Assembly (NCBI RefSeq): GCF_000316035.1
Contig: NZ_ANHX01000055.1
Coordinates: 1 to 64,000 of the forward strand
DNA: 64,000 bases
Source: Paenibacillus sp. PAMC 26794
Lineage (GTDB): Bacteria; Bacillota; Bacilli; Paenibacillales; Paenibacillaceae
Direction: 5' to 3'
Position numbers and translations under genes: made by a program. The notes beneath the pieces are model-generated. The model had not been told where the DNA came from, ran no database searches, and saw only the letters and a list, made by a program, of their open reading frames with translations. Shown here piece by piece: positions 42,842 to 53,225 of this stretch (its first letter is position 1; each line of letters begins with the position of its first letter).

Positions 42842-45364
42842 ATGAAACGTCTATTTTTCATTATGTTTGCACTCACCCTGTTACTGGCTGGATGCCAGAG
42901 TACTGAGCAGGAAAGCAGTCCGTCCGAGAATAATCCTACAGAAGTAGTAGAAGGTTCTACCATTTTAAGTTTGAAACAGAAATACGGCTCTGAATCGGAG
43001 CAAGCGATCATGCCGATGTACAATGTAGCTCAGGATGAAGAATTTACGTTCAAGTTTAAAGCAGATTTACGTAAAAGTAACCTGCGAGCTAGTGACATTA
43101 TTAGTGTACATACCGATATTAAAGCACTCAAAGCAAGCGATGTATATGCCATTCCAGAGACAAACGACAATAGTGTTTCCATTAAGCCTCTTGGATGGGG
43201 CGTTTTAAGTTCAGATTCCATGATGAACAAGGATCAAAGTTCTTGGGGCGGTGCCCCCATTTATTACATTCGTCTGAATTATGATCCAGATGCTGAGAAG
43301 CTAACACTACTCGATCAGCCCATCATTATTCCGTTTACAGTGAAATCGGAGTTACCCGTACCTAACCTAAGATACGAAATTGACAAAGATAGACGGTTCA
43401 AGTTGGTCTGGGACAAGGTTGAAGGTGCCACAGAATATAAAATTTATAAACGTTCTGACCTAACCAACTTCGATACAAATGTACCTCTAACTGGCGCAGA
43501 GGACGCTTTCAGTAATAGTCTGCCTTTAGATATTGCGGTAACAACAGAGACGTCTTTCAATGATTTTTTGAGAGACGGAAAAGGCGGGCTAGGCACTTAT
43601 AATGAAATGATAACTACCACTCAGAACCATGGTATACGAGGAGAATATTACGTCACTGCAATCGGCGGAGGCAAAGAATCCAATTTTAGCAGAGGTGTCC
43701 CTACAGCTCCGCTTGCTTCCCAGTTGCCAACATCTCTGAAAGAACAATTGTATAGGGAGAAATTAAAGAATATAGATGTACTTCCTCAGAAAGCAACAGT
43801 TGAGTACAATGACGGCTCTCTAGCTCGTGAAACCATAGTCTATGATACCAAAAGCGTAGAAATTTCAGAGTTCAATGAAACGAATATTCCTTTTCATATT
43901 AAAGGAACAGCTCTGAAAAGTTACGTGCGCGTAGAGAATGTGACTCAAGCAGATTTGGACAAACTTGCTCATCAAACCGTAGCCGATTCCAGCAACGGAC
44001 TGGTGGAACCGAAGAATGACACACCTTACGTCCCTGCACCTGATGTGCCAACGATCATCAACAATCATGATACACCTGAGTCTGCAACAGAAACAGAAGA
44101 AGCACCGGCTTCGGAAACTCCAACTACAGAGTCTACAACCGATACTGGGACTTCAGAGAATGCAGCAGATCCGGTATCCAACGAGGCTTCTAATGATAAT
44201 TCTGATAATTCTTCAGATATGGCTTCTGAAGAAACTTCCAATGAAACACCTGCTCCAGCTCCTGAAGCTGAAGAAGACAATCTGGTAGATGAACAAAAGT
44301 CCAATACACAGCAAAATGTAGAACAAGGTAATCAGGAAACCGTACCTCAGCCTGCTACAGGCGATGCAATGATTAATGCAGATTCCGCATTAGAAGAAGT
44401 TTTAGCCAAAAACATGATTGCGGCACAAGATAAAATTTCGTTAAAAGCTTTCCCCGAAGCTCAAAATTTCACGACACTCTCGGATGTTGTCCTGAAAGTG
44501 ATGTACCAGAATCCATTGATTCTTGGTGTGGAAGGTTTCGAATACAACTATGGTACGCTTACCCTTTCGATTCATTACAATGAATTGGCTAGTGGTATCC
44601 AAAAGAAGCAAGATGAGATTATTGCCAAAGCGAACGAAGTGGTGGCTTCCATCATTAAGGATGGCATGAACGAAGATGAGAAACGTAAAGCCATCTACGA
44701 TTATCTGAACGATAACGCGAAGTATGATGATGCAGCGCTGGAAAATGCGGAGCAGAACAACTTCAAAAATGTCGATCCGCAGTTCAATGACTCGTTCACC
44801 ACATACGGTATTCTGGTCAAAGGAGTTGGGGTATGTGCCAGCTATGCTTCCGTTTACAAATTGCTCTCCGATCTCTCGGGACTGGAAAGCATCGTTGTAA
44901 CGGGCGCTTCCAGCGGCGTTCCACATGCATGGAACAAGGTCAAAATCGGGAACGAATGGTTCCATGTCGATGCCACCAACAACCTGACGAACTCCGGCAT
45001 CCCATACTTCCTGTATAATGCCAACGATGAGACTGCTGCAAGTCAGAAAACAATAGCGGATCAAGATTATTGGCTTGATTCCGAGCTCGCGATGTTTAAT
45101 GGCGATAGCGATGCCAATGATTATTATGTACAGAATGATCTCGAAGTCGCGTCCATTAATGAGTACAAAACCAAGGCTGAGAGTGAACTCAAAAAAGGAG
45201 AGAACCGGGTCATTCTCCGTTTCGCCTCACCTGTTGACTCTGATGAGCTGATGACAGCTGCCGGCGAAGCCCTCGCAGCAGTGGATGAAGCGCTTCTGAA
45301 TACAGCACAATTAGCCACGCTAGGCAGTTATGCCATTCTGGACCCGAAACCAGAACAGAAGTAA
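42842..45364 (+). CDS. Transglutaminase-like cell-surface lipoprotein
   Basis: An 840-residue lipoprotein with lipobox LLAGC (Cys20). A beta-rich N-terminal half holds an FN3-like segment (about 180-330), then a long disordered Ser/Thr/Glu/Asn/Pro-rich linker (about 390-510), then a transglutaminase-like domain (about 520-760). The catalytic triad is visible: Cys665 in 'GVGVCASYAS', His695 in 'GVPHAWNKVKI' and Asp near 709 in 'EWFHVDATNNL'. Surface enzymes of this kind act as peptidases or cross-linkers on the cell wall; the activity is inferred. The ATG at 42842 follows a weak ribosome binding site. The gene stands alone with a strong terminator. Confidence 0.83.
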   Translation: MKRLFFIMFALTLLLAGCQSTEQESSPSENNPTEVVEGSTILSLKQKYGSESEQAIMPMYNVAQDEEFTFKFKADLRKSNLRASDIISVHTDIKALKASDVYAIPETNDNSVSIKPLGWGVLSSDSMMNKDQSSWGGAPIYYIRLNYDPDAEKLTLLDQPIIIPFTVKSELPVPNLRYEIDKDRRFKLVWDKVEGATEYKIYKRSDLTNFDTNVPLTGAEDAFSNSLPLDIAVTTETSFNDFLRDGKGGLGTYNEMITTTQNHGIRGEYYVTAIGGGKESNFSRGVPTAPLASQLPTSLKEQLYREKLKNIDVLPQKATVEYNDGSLARETIVYDTKSVEISEFNETNIPFHIKGTALKSYVRVENVTQADLDKLAHQTVADSSNGLVEPKNDTPYVPAPDVPTIINNHDTPESATETEEAPASETPTTESTTDTGTSENAADPVSNEASNDNSDNSSDMASEETSNETPAPAPEAEEDNLVDEQKSNTQQNVEQGNQETVPQPATGDAMINADSALEEVLAKNMIAAQDKISLKAFPEAQNFTTLSDVVLKVMYQNPLILGVEGFEYNYGTLTLSIHYNELASGIQKKQDEIIAKANEVVASIIKDGMNEDEKRKAIYDYLNDNAKYDDAALENAEQNNFKNVDPQFNDSFTTYGILVKGVGVCASYASVYKLLSDLSGLESIVVTGASSGVPHAWNKVKIGNEWFHVDATNNLTNSGIPYFLYNANDETAASQKTIADQDYWLDSELAMFNGDSDANDYYVQNDLEVASINEYKTKAESELKKGENRVILRFASPVDSDELMTAAGEALAAVDEALLNTAQLATLGSYAILDPKPEQK

Positions 45365-45378
45365 CTTAGTTACACAGG

Positions 45379-45416
45379 AATCCCCTTTGCTTTTCAACAA
45401 GCAAAGGGGATTTTTT
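45379..45416 (+). terminator. Strong terminator after the transglutaminase gene
   Basis: AATCCCCTTTGC pairs with GCAAAGGGGATT, followed by TTTTTT. Confidence 0.9.
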
Positions 45417-45434
45417 GTCTATTATTAGATGACT

Positions 45435-46430
45435 TCAAGCCATTGATTTAACCTGTTGCAATCTGGTAATAAAAGAAGAAATAAATGCTTTTTCTTTCAT
45501 GAGATTCTCTTGCAATCTCTCACTTATTTTATTTAGTGTACTTGTATCACGCGTTATATTGTACTTCAGAACTATATTTCTCAATTTAAAGTAGTCCTGT
45601 TTCAGAACAGTGCTTAACTCCATAAAAGTTGCATCTGGCTCAATGATTGATATCTCCATTAAATAAGATAAACGTAACTCCATTAGTAGCTTATGTTCAT
45701 ACAAAAGATGAAAGACTCGTGAATCCAATGCTTCTCCAACTAGGGCTGCCTGCTCAATGTCTGTAAAGATGCGTTGAATGGCTTGCATTCCAAAATCGTA
45801 TTTCTGATCTCTCACTAAGTCATATGTCTCGCTTGAGTTAAGATAGTTTTCCATCGCCGTTATAATCTGCTCCACATGAATTGCATAATTGATATTCTGG
45901 ATAGGCTTGAGAAATCTCACTTCTGTCCAAAAACTGTACTCATTAGACATGGTCCAGTAGCCTTTCTCAAGTTCATCCAGACTACATACGCTTTGTATGA
46001 ATTTACCATCATCAAGATTGTCAGCAATGTATATCAAATTTTGATCCAGGTCATACCCGTACACCAATAATTCATGCATGAGATGTTCTTTCTGATAATA
46101 GTCTGTACACGCAATGTAGTATCTATCTGCATAAATATATAGATAATACCCCATATCTATCGCTTCCGTAATCACTTGCTTAAGTGATGTTCCCCATTTG
46201 CTAATTACAATTTCTTGTGGCAGGTTGTAAAAGGAAATTCCCGGACAGGTACTTAGCAGAAACTGATGAGAATCAAACGAAAAAATTCCCCATCCATGTG
46301 CATACCTGATTTGTATAAAGTTATTGAAAATCCATGGCCATAAATCTTCGTGCATAACGGATGTTAATGTCCCATATGATGTGTACGTGCTTATGACAGG
46401 GTCACCTAGTTTAAGTACATTCTTGGCCAT
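45435..46430 (-). CDS. Possible C39/BtrH-fold protein, unknown role
   Basis: A 331-residue soluble protein that I cannot place with confidence. The N-terminal half has a cysteine-peptidase-like layout: 'HLMHELLVYGYDLDQNLIYIADNLDDGKFIQS' resembles the His-loop of C39-like and BtrH-type acyltransferase domains. Helices fill the C-terminal half. No cysteine is seen at the position where such enzymes hold their nucleophile ('ISTYTSYGTLTSVMHED'), so it may be inactive or the resemblance may be misleading. The ATG at 46430 has GGAGG at 9 bp. BtrH-like proteins often accompany peptide pathways, but it is 15 kb from the NRPS genes. Confidence 0.45.
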   Translation of the reverse strand: MAKNVLKLGDPVISTYTSYGTLTSVMHEDLWPWIFNNFIQIRYAHGWGIFSFDSHQFLLSTCPGISFYNLPQEIVISKWGTSLKQVITEAIDMGYYLYIYADRYYIACTDYYQKEHLMHELLVYGYDLDQNLIYIADNLDDGKFIQSVCSLDELEKGYWTMSNEYSFWTEVRFLKPIQNINYAIHVEQIITAMENYLNSSETYDLVRDQKYDFGMQAIQRIFTDIEQAALVGEALDSRVFHLLYEHKLLMELRLSYLMEISIIEPDATFMELSTVLKQDYFKLRNIVLKYNITRDTSTLNKISERLQENLMKEKAFISSFITRLQQVKSMA

Positions 46431-46615
46431 TACAGAATTCCTCCTTCGATTACTAGGCATAGTGTATTGATCTGAACAGATTCATTGTATAAGCAACGCA
46501 CTCTCAGAGCTGGGAGCGAAGATCATGTTCTTGAATATATTACCATGTACCTTTCCTGTTTTATATAAGAACGCTTTCATATAAAAAAATATTTTATTTC
46601 TCTCATCTTAACGAC

Positions 46616-46661
46616 AAAAAAGAGGATGCCGCCCCCAATATGGAGACCGTATCCTCTTATA
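46616..46661 (-). terminator. Terminator of the SDR gene
   Basis: AAGAGGAT pairs with ATCCTCTT around a 22-base loop, followed by a T-run on the minus strand. Confidence 0.75.
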
Positions 46662-46686
46662 CAATGATCGGATTACCTAAAACTTT

Positions 46687-47589
46687 TTACGGACTAACCG
46701 TACCGCCATTTGCATTCAATGTCTCACCGCTCACATAGCTGGATTCCTGGCTTGCCAGGAACACAAATGCCGGAGCCATCTCGGCAGGTTGTCCTGCTCG
46801 ACCAAGCGGTGTGTTGGAGCCAAAATCGGCCAGCTTCTCGACCGGTTGTCCACCTACGACCTGGAGCGGTGTCCATACTGGGCCTGGTGCAACAACGTTG
46901 ACACGAATCCCTTTGCTACCCACCTGTTGGGCCAATGCTTTACTAAACGTATTGATCGATGCCTTCGTTGTTGCATAATCCAGCAGGATTGGCGAAGGTT
47001 TATACGCCTGAATCGATGATGTGTTGATAATGGAGCTGCCCGGCTTCATATGTTTCACAGCTGCTTTGCAGAGCCAGAACATGGAATAGACATTTGTTTT
47101 GAACGTTGCATCGAACTGCTCGGTGGTCAGATCCGCAATCTGCTCTACAAACTGCTGTTTACCTGCCACGTTAGCGAGGATATCAATCCCACCAAGCTCT
47201 TTTACCGCAGATTCAATGAGTTCCTCACAGTATTTCTCATCCTTCAGGTCACCTGGCATCGTGATTGCTTTGCGACCGGCTTCCTCAATCAGCTTCACAA
47301 CTTCCTGCGCATCTGCTTCCTCTTCCGGCAGATAGGCCAGAACGACATCTGCGCCTTCACGAGCAAACGCAATCGCTGCCGCTCGGCCAATTCCGCTGTC
47401 GGCTCCGGTCACAACCGCTTTGCGTCCTGTTAAACGTCCACTACCTTTATAACTTTTCTCACCCGCATCAGGAACAGGAGTCATCTCACGCTGAAGTCCC
47501 GGCTCATCCTGTTGCTGTTTCCACTCCGGTGTCGCCTTTGGATATTGGGTCGTTGGATCTTGCATGGTGTGCTGGTCTTGATTAGCCAT
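46687..47589 (-). CDS. SDR family oxidoreductase (YhdF/YhxC-like)
   Basis: A 300-residue short-chain dehydrogenase with a 45-residue N-terminal extension. The cofactor site is '[41 protein letters not shown]'. The NNAG position reads 'NVAGKQ', and the catalytic residues are Ser of 'INTSSIQAY' and YxxxK in '[11 protein letters not shown]'. The extension rich in Gln/Pro is typical of the YhdF/YhxC group, which in B. subtilis belongs to the stress-induced set. Substrate unknown. A TTG start 6 bp upstream exists; ATG 47589 has GGAGG at 9 bp. Monocistronic. Confidence 0.87.
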   Translation of the reverse strand: MANQDQHTMQDPTTQYPKATPEWKQQQDEPGLQREMTPVPDAGEKSYKGSGRLTGRKAVVTGADSGIGRAAAIAFAREGADVVLAYLPEEEADAQEVVKLIEEAGRKAITMPGDLKDEKYCEELIESAVKELGGIDILANVAGKQQFVEQIADLTTEQFDATFKTNVYSMFWLCKAAVKHMKPGSSIINTSSIQAYKPSPILLDYATTKASINTFSKALAQQVGSKGIRVNVVAPGPVWTPLQVVGGQPVEKLADFGSNTPLGRAGQPAEMAPAFVFLASQESSYVSGETLNANGGTVSP

Positions 47590-47891
47590 GTTCAATTTCC
47601 TCCTTGGTTATTTACACGATACCCATCGTATAAACGTATTTTTTTATTTGTTGTGAATTTAATTTGCGTAAAAGTTGCACTCTTTCCTTTGTAACCGAGT
47701 TGGGCGTTATTTAAACTAAGCTAACCAGATTCCCTGACAACCGCCCAACATTGAATCTCCTCTAAATCCATGCCATTTTGCGGATAAAAAAATGCACTCC
47801 CTGAATGACGCTGAATCACCCTCAGGTTCTCCAATTGTTTCAAGGAATGCATGTATGATATTACGATATAAGTTGATTTTTGAATATTAGA
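47590..47891. other. Intergenic region with inverted repeat and terminator
   Basis: It contains the upstream region of the SDR gene, a distant 8-bp inverted repeat GTTGGGCG/CGCCCAAC (47699-47706 and 47742-47749), and at 47786-47853 the terminator of the permease gene (listed separately). No ORF with a ribosome binding site was found. I looked for a sigma-B promoter and saw none with correct spacing. Confidence 0.5.
47786..47853 (-). terminator. Terminator of the amino acid permease gene
   Basis: TGCATTCCTTG pairs with CAGGGAGTGCA (one mismatch region), followed by TTTTTTT on the minus strand. Confidence 0.7.
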
Positions 47892-49271
47892 CTAGCGATC
47901 TTCACCGCCATCTATCCGTTGTCTTTTGCCAATGCCAAATGCGAAATATCCAGCCACCACGATGGCCATAAACGTAGCTCCAACAACCAGAGGCAAGCGC
48001 GTATCCGGGTTAAACGCCATACCGATAATGACGAGGATCAGATACACAATAATGATGTAATTGCTGATCGGGAACCATTTGGACTTGAAGTTATGATCCG
48101 CCATCTCGTTGCCCCAACGCTTTCTGAATCGGAACTGGCTGAACGCCAGCGCGAACCATGGAACCATACCCGGAAGAACACTTGCACTGTAGATGTACAG
48201 GAACAGCTTGGAGTTCGGCATCAGGTAGTTCAGCACAACCCCAATCAGCAGCAAGGAGATTGTAATGACGATACTGTTGCGGGGAACCCCGCCTTTGGAC
48301 AGCTTTTTGAAAAAGGCAGGTGCCTGCCCATTCTCAGCCAGTGTGTATAACATCCGTCCTGCACTGTAGATCCCGCTGTTACATCCCGACATGGCCGCCG
48401 TGAGCACCACAAAGTTAATGATCCCCGCTGCAGCAACAATACCAACTTTGGCAAAGGTGAGCACAAACGGGCTGCCCGTCTCGCCCACTTCGTTCCAAGG
48501 GTACAGGGTTACGATAACAAATATGGCACCAACGTAGAAAATAAGAATACGCCACACGATATTTTTGATAGCTTTACGCAAGGTGTATTTCGGATTCTCC
48601 GCTTCGCCTGCTGTAATACCGACCATTTCAACTCCCTGATACGCAGCCGTTACGATACACAGCGCGAAGAGGAAACCTTTGATGCCCCCAGGGAAGAAGC
48701 CACCATGGCTGAACAGATTCGACAGCCCGATGGCCTGACCCCCATTCCCCCAGCCGAAGAAAATGAGCCCGGTTCCGATCACGATCATCGCCACAATAGC
48801 CGTCACCTTGATCATCGCAAACCAGAATTCAAATTCCCCATAGAACTTCACCGCCGCCAGATTCGCTGCTGCAATGATCAGCACCCCAGCAAGTGCAGGC
48901 AGCCACTGTGGAATATCCGGGAACCAATACCCGACATAGATGCCAATCGCCGTAACTTCCGCCATACCAACCGTAACCCACAGGAACCAATAGCTCCAGG
49001 CGGTCAGAAATCCGGCAAGCGGACTAATATATTTGTGAGCAAATGTTGCAAACGAACCCGTGACCGGCTCCTGAATCAACATTTCCCCCATAATGCGCAT
49101 GACAAAAAAGATAACGATACCAGCCAATAAATAAGCCAGCAGCACGGATGGACCTGCCCATTTGATCGTACTTGCCGATCCCATGAACAAACCAACGCCG
49201 ATTGTACCTCCGAGTGCAATCAGCTCTACATGGCGGGGCTTTAGCCCTCTAGATAGTTGCTTTGACTCCAA
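47892..49271 (-). CDS. Amino acid permease, APC family
   Basis: A 459-residue amino acid transporter of the APC family (AAT/AapA-YbxG type) with 12 TM helices. The first helix holds '[20 protein letters not shown]', the substrate-binding GxGxG region, and helix 3 the '[21 protein letters not shown]' stretch. It imports an amino acid with protons; the substrate may be aromatic, basic or GABA-like and cannot be read. It starts with TTG, with GGGGAG at 6 bp. It is a single gene with its own terminator. Confidence 0.87.
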   Translation of the reverse strand: MESKQLSRGLKPRHVELIALGGTIGVGLFMGSASTIKWAGPSVLLAYLLAGIVIFFVMRIMGEMLIQEPVTGSFATFAHKYISPLAGFLTAWSYWFLWVTVGMAEVTAIGIYVGYWFPDIPQWLPALAGVLIIAAANLAAVKFYGEFEFWFAMIKVTAIVAMIVIGTGLIFFGWGNGGQAIGLSNLFSHGGFFPGGIKGFLFALCIVTAAYQGVEMVGITAGEAENPKYTLRKAIKNIVWRILIFYVGAIFVIVTLYPWNEVGETGSPFVLTFAKVGIVAAAGIINFVVLTAAMSGCNSGIYSAGRMLYTLAENGQAPAFFKKLSKGGVPRNSIVITISLLLIGVVLNYLMPNSKLFLYIYSASVLPGMVPWFALAFSQFRFRKRWGNEMADHNFKSKWFPISNYIIIVYLILVIIGMAFNPDTRLPLVVGATFMAIVVAGYFAFGIGKRQRIDGGEDR

Positions 49272-49395
49272 ACGATTCTCCCCTTTTCACATTCACATTA
49301 ACGCAATGCAGAATTACTTCACCAAATTGTACGAGATGTGCCGCAGAAATACAACAAGGAATGTGAGGAAGTTGGGTGGAGACGACTCTTGTATG

Positions 49396-49425
49396 GCAAA
49401 AAAGGGCCTCCTCCTCACGCCCTTA
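49396..49425 (-). terminator. Terminator of the SLH protein gene
   Basis: AAGGGC pairs with GCCCTT around an 11-base loop, followed on the minus strand by TTTTTT. Confidence 0.75.
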
Positions 49426-49464
49426 TTGGACATGATTAGGATAACCCCTTAAAGTTTATTACAA

Positions 49465-52400
49465 TCAGATCAATCCTGATTTTTGGAGAAGCCGCGAGAC
49501 GATTGCAGCCACTTCAGCCCTTGTAATATATGCCTTAGGCGCAAGTTTCCCATCACTTCTCCCTGAGAAAATTTCGGCTTGTACACTTTCAGCCATACCA
49601 CTGTATGCCCACACTGATGAGTCTGCTGCATCTGTATACATCTGAAGACCAGCTGATCCAGATGGAACAGGAAGCTTTGCTTTTAGCCCCGTAATTGCCA
49701 TGGCTCTTGCCATAATGTTCATGGCTTGCTCCCGTGTAATTTTGTCATCAGGACGGAAAGTTCCATCTTTGAAGCCATCTAGCAATTGGTATTCATATGC
49801 CGTATTGATCGCCCTACTGTACCAAACATCGGTGGATACATCCGAGAAAACATTATTGGATGTATCCAGTTTCAGTCCCAAACCGCGTACCAATATCGTG
49901 GCGAATTCTGCTCGCGTAATATCTCGATCAGGAGTGAACATACCTTTTCCCGTTCCATCCATGACCATACGTGAACCCATATCGTTTACCTGGGCCTTAG
50001 CCCAATGGTTCTGAACATCCTGAAACTCAATTGGATTCCATATAATAGAATAAGTACTATTGGTCAGACTGTTCACCTTGGCATAATATTTGGCATCATT
50101 AACAACGACTTGAGTCGGTACGTGACGAACTGATCCATCCGTGTCGATGACTATACCTGTCGTGATTCGGTTAGGATCTACTCCCTCAGGAATCGCAATC
50201 GTTCGTTCAACATACGCGTTGAAATTAGAAATGTTAATCGTCTGATTACCGTAAATGCCGCGTACTTCAAAATTATATGTTGGGGCAACAAGCGTAAATC
50301 TGTTTTTTTCAATCGCATCTGTTATTACCCGCAGCATCTCTGCTCCAGGAGTCGAAATCTCAATCTGAATCTGAATATCTTTGAGATTAATTGACTGCCC
50401 CAGTTGATTGGACAGCGCTTGGATATTGATTTGCTGAGAAGGTAATGTGTAGGTCGCAGAAGGCGTTTGAATTTTCAGAGTTGCGTTTTTTTCCTCCATG
50501 TTCTTGATCATCTGACCATTAAGTTCCCCAATGACAACATCAGATTGTGTATTTAGCAGAATGGTGACCGTAGCCCCATTTCCTTCAGCCGAGAGCTTTT
50601 CATCCAGTTTCACGGAATCTACCGTTATTGTGGTTACACTTTGACTATTTCGCTCACTTGAAGTTGCTGATCCGATGTTTTCCACTTTCCCGTTGACCAT
50701 TACATCCACCCCTGAATTTCCTGGGTTCGGAACTTGAGTTCCTGATGTAGGTGGCTGGCTTGGAGTCATATTGCCTCCAATACCGCCAGTACTTCCTCCT
50801 CCGCCACCGGTATTGCCGCCATTACCTGTTGGTACCAACGGAATGATTGCATTGGATAGTAACGAAGACTCACTAACTCCTGCTTTGTTCTTTGCCTTCA
50901 CTGTAAACGTATAGCTCGTTCCGTTGGTTAATCCCGTGATGATTATTGGGCTACGTGTTCCAGTCACGACTCTATTGTCTGGTAGAACATTCACCTCATA
51001 TGCCGTTACGGCACTTCCTCCATTGTCTGCTGGAGGATTAAAGCTAAGGGCAGCCTGTCCGTTACCAGCGACTGCTATCACGGATGATGGTGCTCCCGGA
51101 ACTGTTAATGGAGTTGCACTTACCACATTGGAATCCGCACTCAAGCCACCCAATCCGCCTGCTTTCACCATAAAGAAATAAGTCGTTCCATTAATCAGAT
51201 TTTCCACACGATAATTCCCATCCGTCACGGTGGTGATGGCGTTACTGCTAAATTGACCGGATACTGTTGATGAATAAACTTCGTAATATGTCGCTCCCGG
51301 CACGTTACTCCAATTCAGCTGAGCCTGACGATCTCCAGGGGTCACTACCAGATCCTGAGGATTGGCAGGTGCATTTGGCAAGTTGATCGCTTGAACAACT
51401 TGGAATGTCTGGTCCAGCATATTTTCCGCAGATATAAGAACCGTTCCAGAGTAGGTACCCGCAGGCAAACTATCCTTGACCTTCACTGTGAAGCTGGTTT
51501 CAGCCCCATGGTTAAGGGTCGACACTGTAGGTTGTGTTACTTCGAAATCCGTTCCATTCGTCCCACCAGATGTTACCTCGAAGTTAGTCAATGTACCCGT
51601 ACCGATATTTTTCACGGTAATGGTTAATGTTTCTTGACTACCCGAGACATAGCCCTGAATCAGTGCTGCTGGGGTTTGATCCGCAATATTCTCAATGATA
51701 TACGTTAGTGCTGGTTGAATCGCAACTACAGCAACATTGCTTGTCGTTATTGCGGTTTTGGTTCCATTTACACCATTGTTGGTGTTAGTCACGATCACAT
51801 AATAGTAGGTCGTTCCCACACTTGTCGTTGGCGCGGCATACGTTGGATTCGTTGCCCCATTGATCAGCGTACCGCCTGTATTGTTGTTGGTCGTGTTGCT
51901 GTACCACTGGTAGCTCAACGTGCCTCCGTCACTGACTATAGCGCCTACGCTCAGCGTTGGACTGTTCGCTCCCTCATTGGCTGTCTCATCTGCTGGCTGT
52001 GTGTTGATCGTTGGTGCTGCTGCATGAACCAGCGCATTCACCGTTACTTGTGCCGCATTGCTTGTTGTTGTTGCCGTCTTGGTCCCATTTACGCCATTGT
52101 TGGTGTTCGTCACGATTACATAATAGTAGGTCGTGCCTGTACTCGTCGTTGGCGCATCATACGTTGAGCCCGTTGCCGCATTGATTGGCGTGCCGTCCGT
52201 TGTACTATTGGTTACGTTGCTGTACCACTGGTAGCTCAGCGTTCCCCCGTCACTGACCGTAGCACCTAAGCTCAGTGTTGGACTGCTCGCTCCCTCATTG
52301 GCCGTCTCATTCGCTGGCTGTGAGTTGATCGTTGGTGCTACTGCAGAAAGGACAGCATCATCAAGTACAATGTTATTAATACCATGCCAACTATCGTTAG

Positions 52401-52965
52401 TTGAATATAGAAGAACCTTGTCCACATTATCAAAGTCCTCGTTTAATGAGACATGTTTTGTTTCGTAAAAATTGATTAGCTCGGTTTGGAATACAGATGA
52501 TGCCACTTTTATTCCGTTACGATATCCATCTACCGTGATGTTTATTGGAGAAGTCTCTCCATAGTTAGAATAAACGAAGCTATTAATCTGAAAAGCGGAA
52601 CCATCATCCTTCTTTATCCCCATTCCTTTCCAAGGATCACCGTACATGGTGAGATATCTGAATTCGTCACTGCCTACAGAAAAGAACAATGTCCCGGGAA
52701 ACATCGTACCGTTGGTGTCACTGATCCTATAAAATTGAAAAACCTTATCAGGAATATCTTCGGAAGACCCAGTGCCATCTTCGGCGACACCATCATCCCA
52801 TGCAGCCTCATCATTTGTAGAAAACGTTACTGTTGTTGGGGATGCTAATGCCGCTGCTACTCCAGCCCACCGACTCCCGAAGAATCCATTGGCTAAAACC
52901 AAGATAAAGCATAGAAGCATGATTAAGACTCTCTTGTACATGTTAACTGAACTGTTGATAGTCAT
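49465..52965 (-). CDS. S-layer-anchored multidomain surface protein
   Basis: A 1166-residue secreted protein. Signal peptide at about 8-40. An N-terminal beta domain (about 45-200) resembles a sugar- or ligand-binding module. Two near-identical Ig-like repeats follow (about 205-420; 'LSYQWYSN', 'TTYYYVIVTNTNNGVNGTKTA'), then a 'FEVTSGGTNGTDFEV' anchor-type domain, two FN3 domains (about 525-710), a Gly-rich hinge, a further beta region and three C-terminal SLH domains (about 980-1166; each with 'ITRAE/TREQ') that bind cell-wall polysaccharide. It probably is an adhesin or substrate-binding surface protein. The ATG at 52965 has GGAAGGA at 4-5 bp; an extension of 45 codons exists but looks non-coding. 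Confidence 0.88.
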   Translation of the reverse strand: MTINSSVNMYKRVLIMLLCFILVLANGFFGSRWAGVAAALASPTTVTFSTNDEAAWDDGVAEDGTGSSEDIPDKVFQFYRISDTNGTMFPGTLFFSVGSDEFRYLTMYGDPWKGMGIKKDDGSAFQINSFVYSNYGETSPINITVDGYRNGIKVASSVFQTELINFYETKHVSLNEDFDNVDKVLLYSTNDSWHGINNIVLDDAVLSAVAPTINSQPANETANEGASSPTLSLGATVSDGGTLSYQWYSNVTNSTTDGTPINAATGSTYDAPTTSTGTTYYYVIVTNTNNGVNGTKTATTTSNAAQVTVNALVHAAAPTINTQPADETANEGANSPTLSVGAIVSDGGTLSYQWYSNTTNNNTGGTLINGATNPTYAAPTTSVGTTYYYVIVTNTNNGVNGTKTAITTSNVAVVAIQPALTYIIENIADQTPAALIQGYVSGSQETLTITVKNIGTGTLTNFEVTSGGTNGTDFEVTQPTVSTLNHGAETSFTVKVKDSLPAGTYSGTVLISAENMLDQTFQVVQAINLPNAPANPQDLVVTPGDRQAQLNWSNVPGATYYEVYSSTVSGQFSSNAITTVTDGNYRVENLINGTTYFFMVKAGGLGGLSADSNVVSATPLTVPGAPSSVIAVAGNGQAALSFNPPADNGGSAVTAYEVNVLPDNRVVTGTRSPIIITGLTNGTSYTFTVKAKNKAGVSESSLLSNAIIPLVPTGNGGNTGGGGGSTGGIGGNMTPSQPPTSGTQVPNPGNSGVDVMVNGKVENIGSATSSERNSQSVTTITVDSVKLDEKLSAEGNGATVTILLNTQSDVVIGELNGQMIKNMEEKNATLKIQTPSATYTLPSQQINIQALSNQLGQSINLKDIQIQIEISTPGAEMLRVITDAIEKNRFTLVAPTYNFEVRGIYGNQTINISNFNAYVERTIAIPEGVDPNRITTGIVIDTDGSVRHVPTQVVVNDAKYYAKVNSLTNSTYSIIWNPIEFQDVQNHWAKAQVNDMGSRMVMDGTGKGMFTPDRDITRAEFATILVRGLGLKLDTSNNVFSDVSTDVWYSRAINTAYEYQLLDGFKDGTFRPDDKITREQAMNIMARAMAITGLKAKLPVPSGSAGLQMYTDAADSSVWAYSGMAESVQAEIFSGRSDGKLAPKAYITRAEVAAIVSRLLQKSGLI
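51721..52340 (-). repeat. Two tandem 321-bp Ig-like repeats
   Basis: Two copies of a 107-codon unit follow each other with an offset of 321 bp (for example CCATTGTTGGTG at about 51774 and 52095). They are highly similar at the DNA level, so the unit is recent or kept alike by recombination. Confidence 0.85.
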
Positions 52966-53171
52966 CAGTTCCTTCCTCGTTATGAAATGAGATACCGTCC
53001 AAACCATTGCTGCTTCATATCGACCCCCATCAACTGAATATGCCTTATCGATAGACATTATTCGACATTTTTCTGCGAAATCCTTTAGTGCATTAAACAA
53101 TAAAATATTTATTTTTAAACTATTTTATATCCTCCATTTATCGCCACTGGAATAGTGATCTGAAAACCCAT

Positions 53172-53208
53172 AAAAAAAGAGCTACCAGAAAAATATCTTT
53201 GGCAGCCC
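53172..53208 (-). terminator. Terminator of the kinase operon
   Basis: GCTGCCA pairs with TGGTAGC (one G-T pair), followed by TTTTTTT on the minus strand. Confidence 0.75.
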
Positions 53209-53225
53209 CAAATTGATTTCTGTAA

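Noticed and set aside
47600-47660. Sigma-B-like promoter (GTTTAT...GGGTAT) before the SDR gene
   Set aside because: The two elements are only 5 bp apart, far too short for sigma-B recognition.
52030-53100. c-di-GMP riboswitch upstream of the SLH protein gene
   Set aside because: The leader was read for the conserved GEMM-I bases and none of the expected core was present; the upstream 45-codon extension also looks non-coding.
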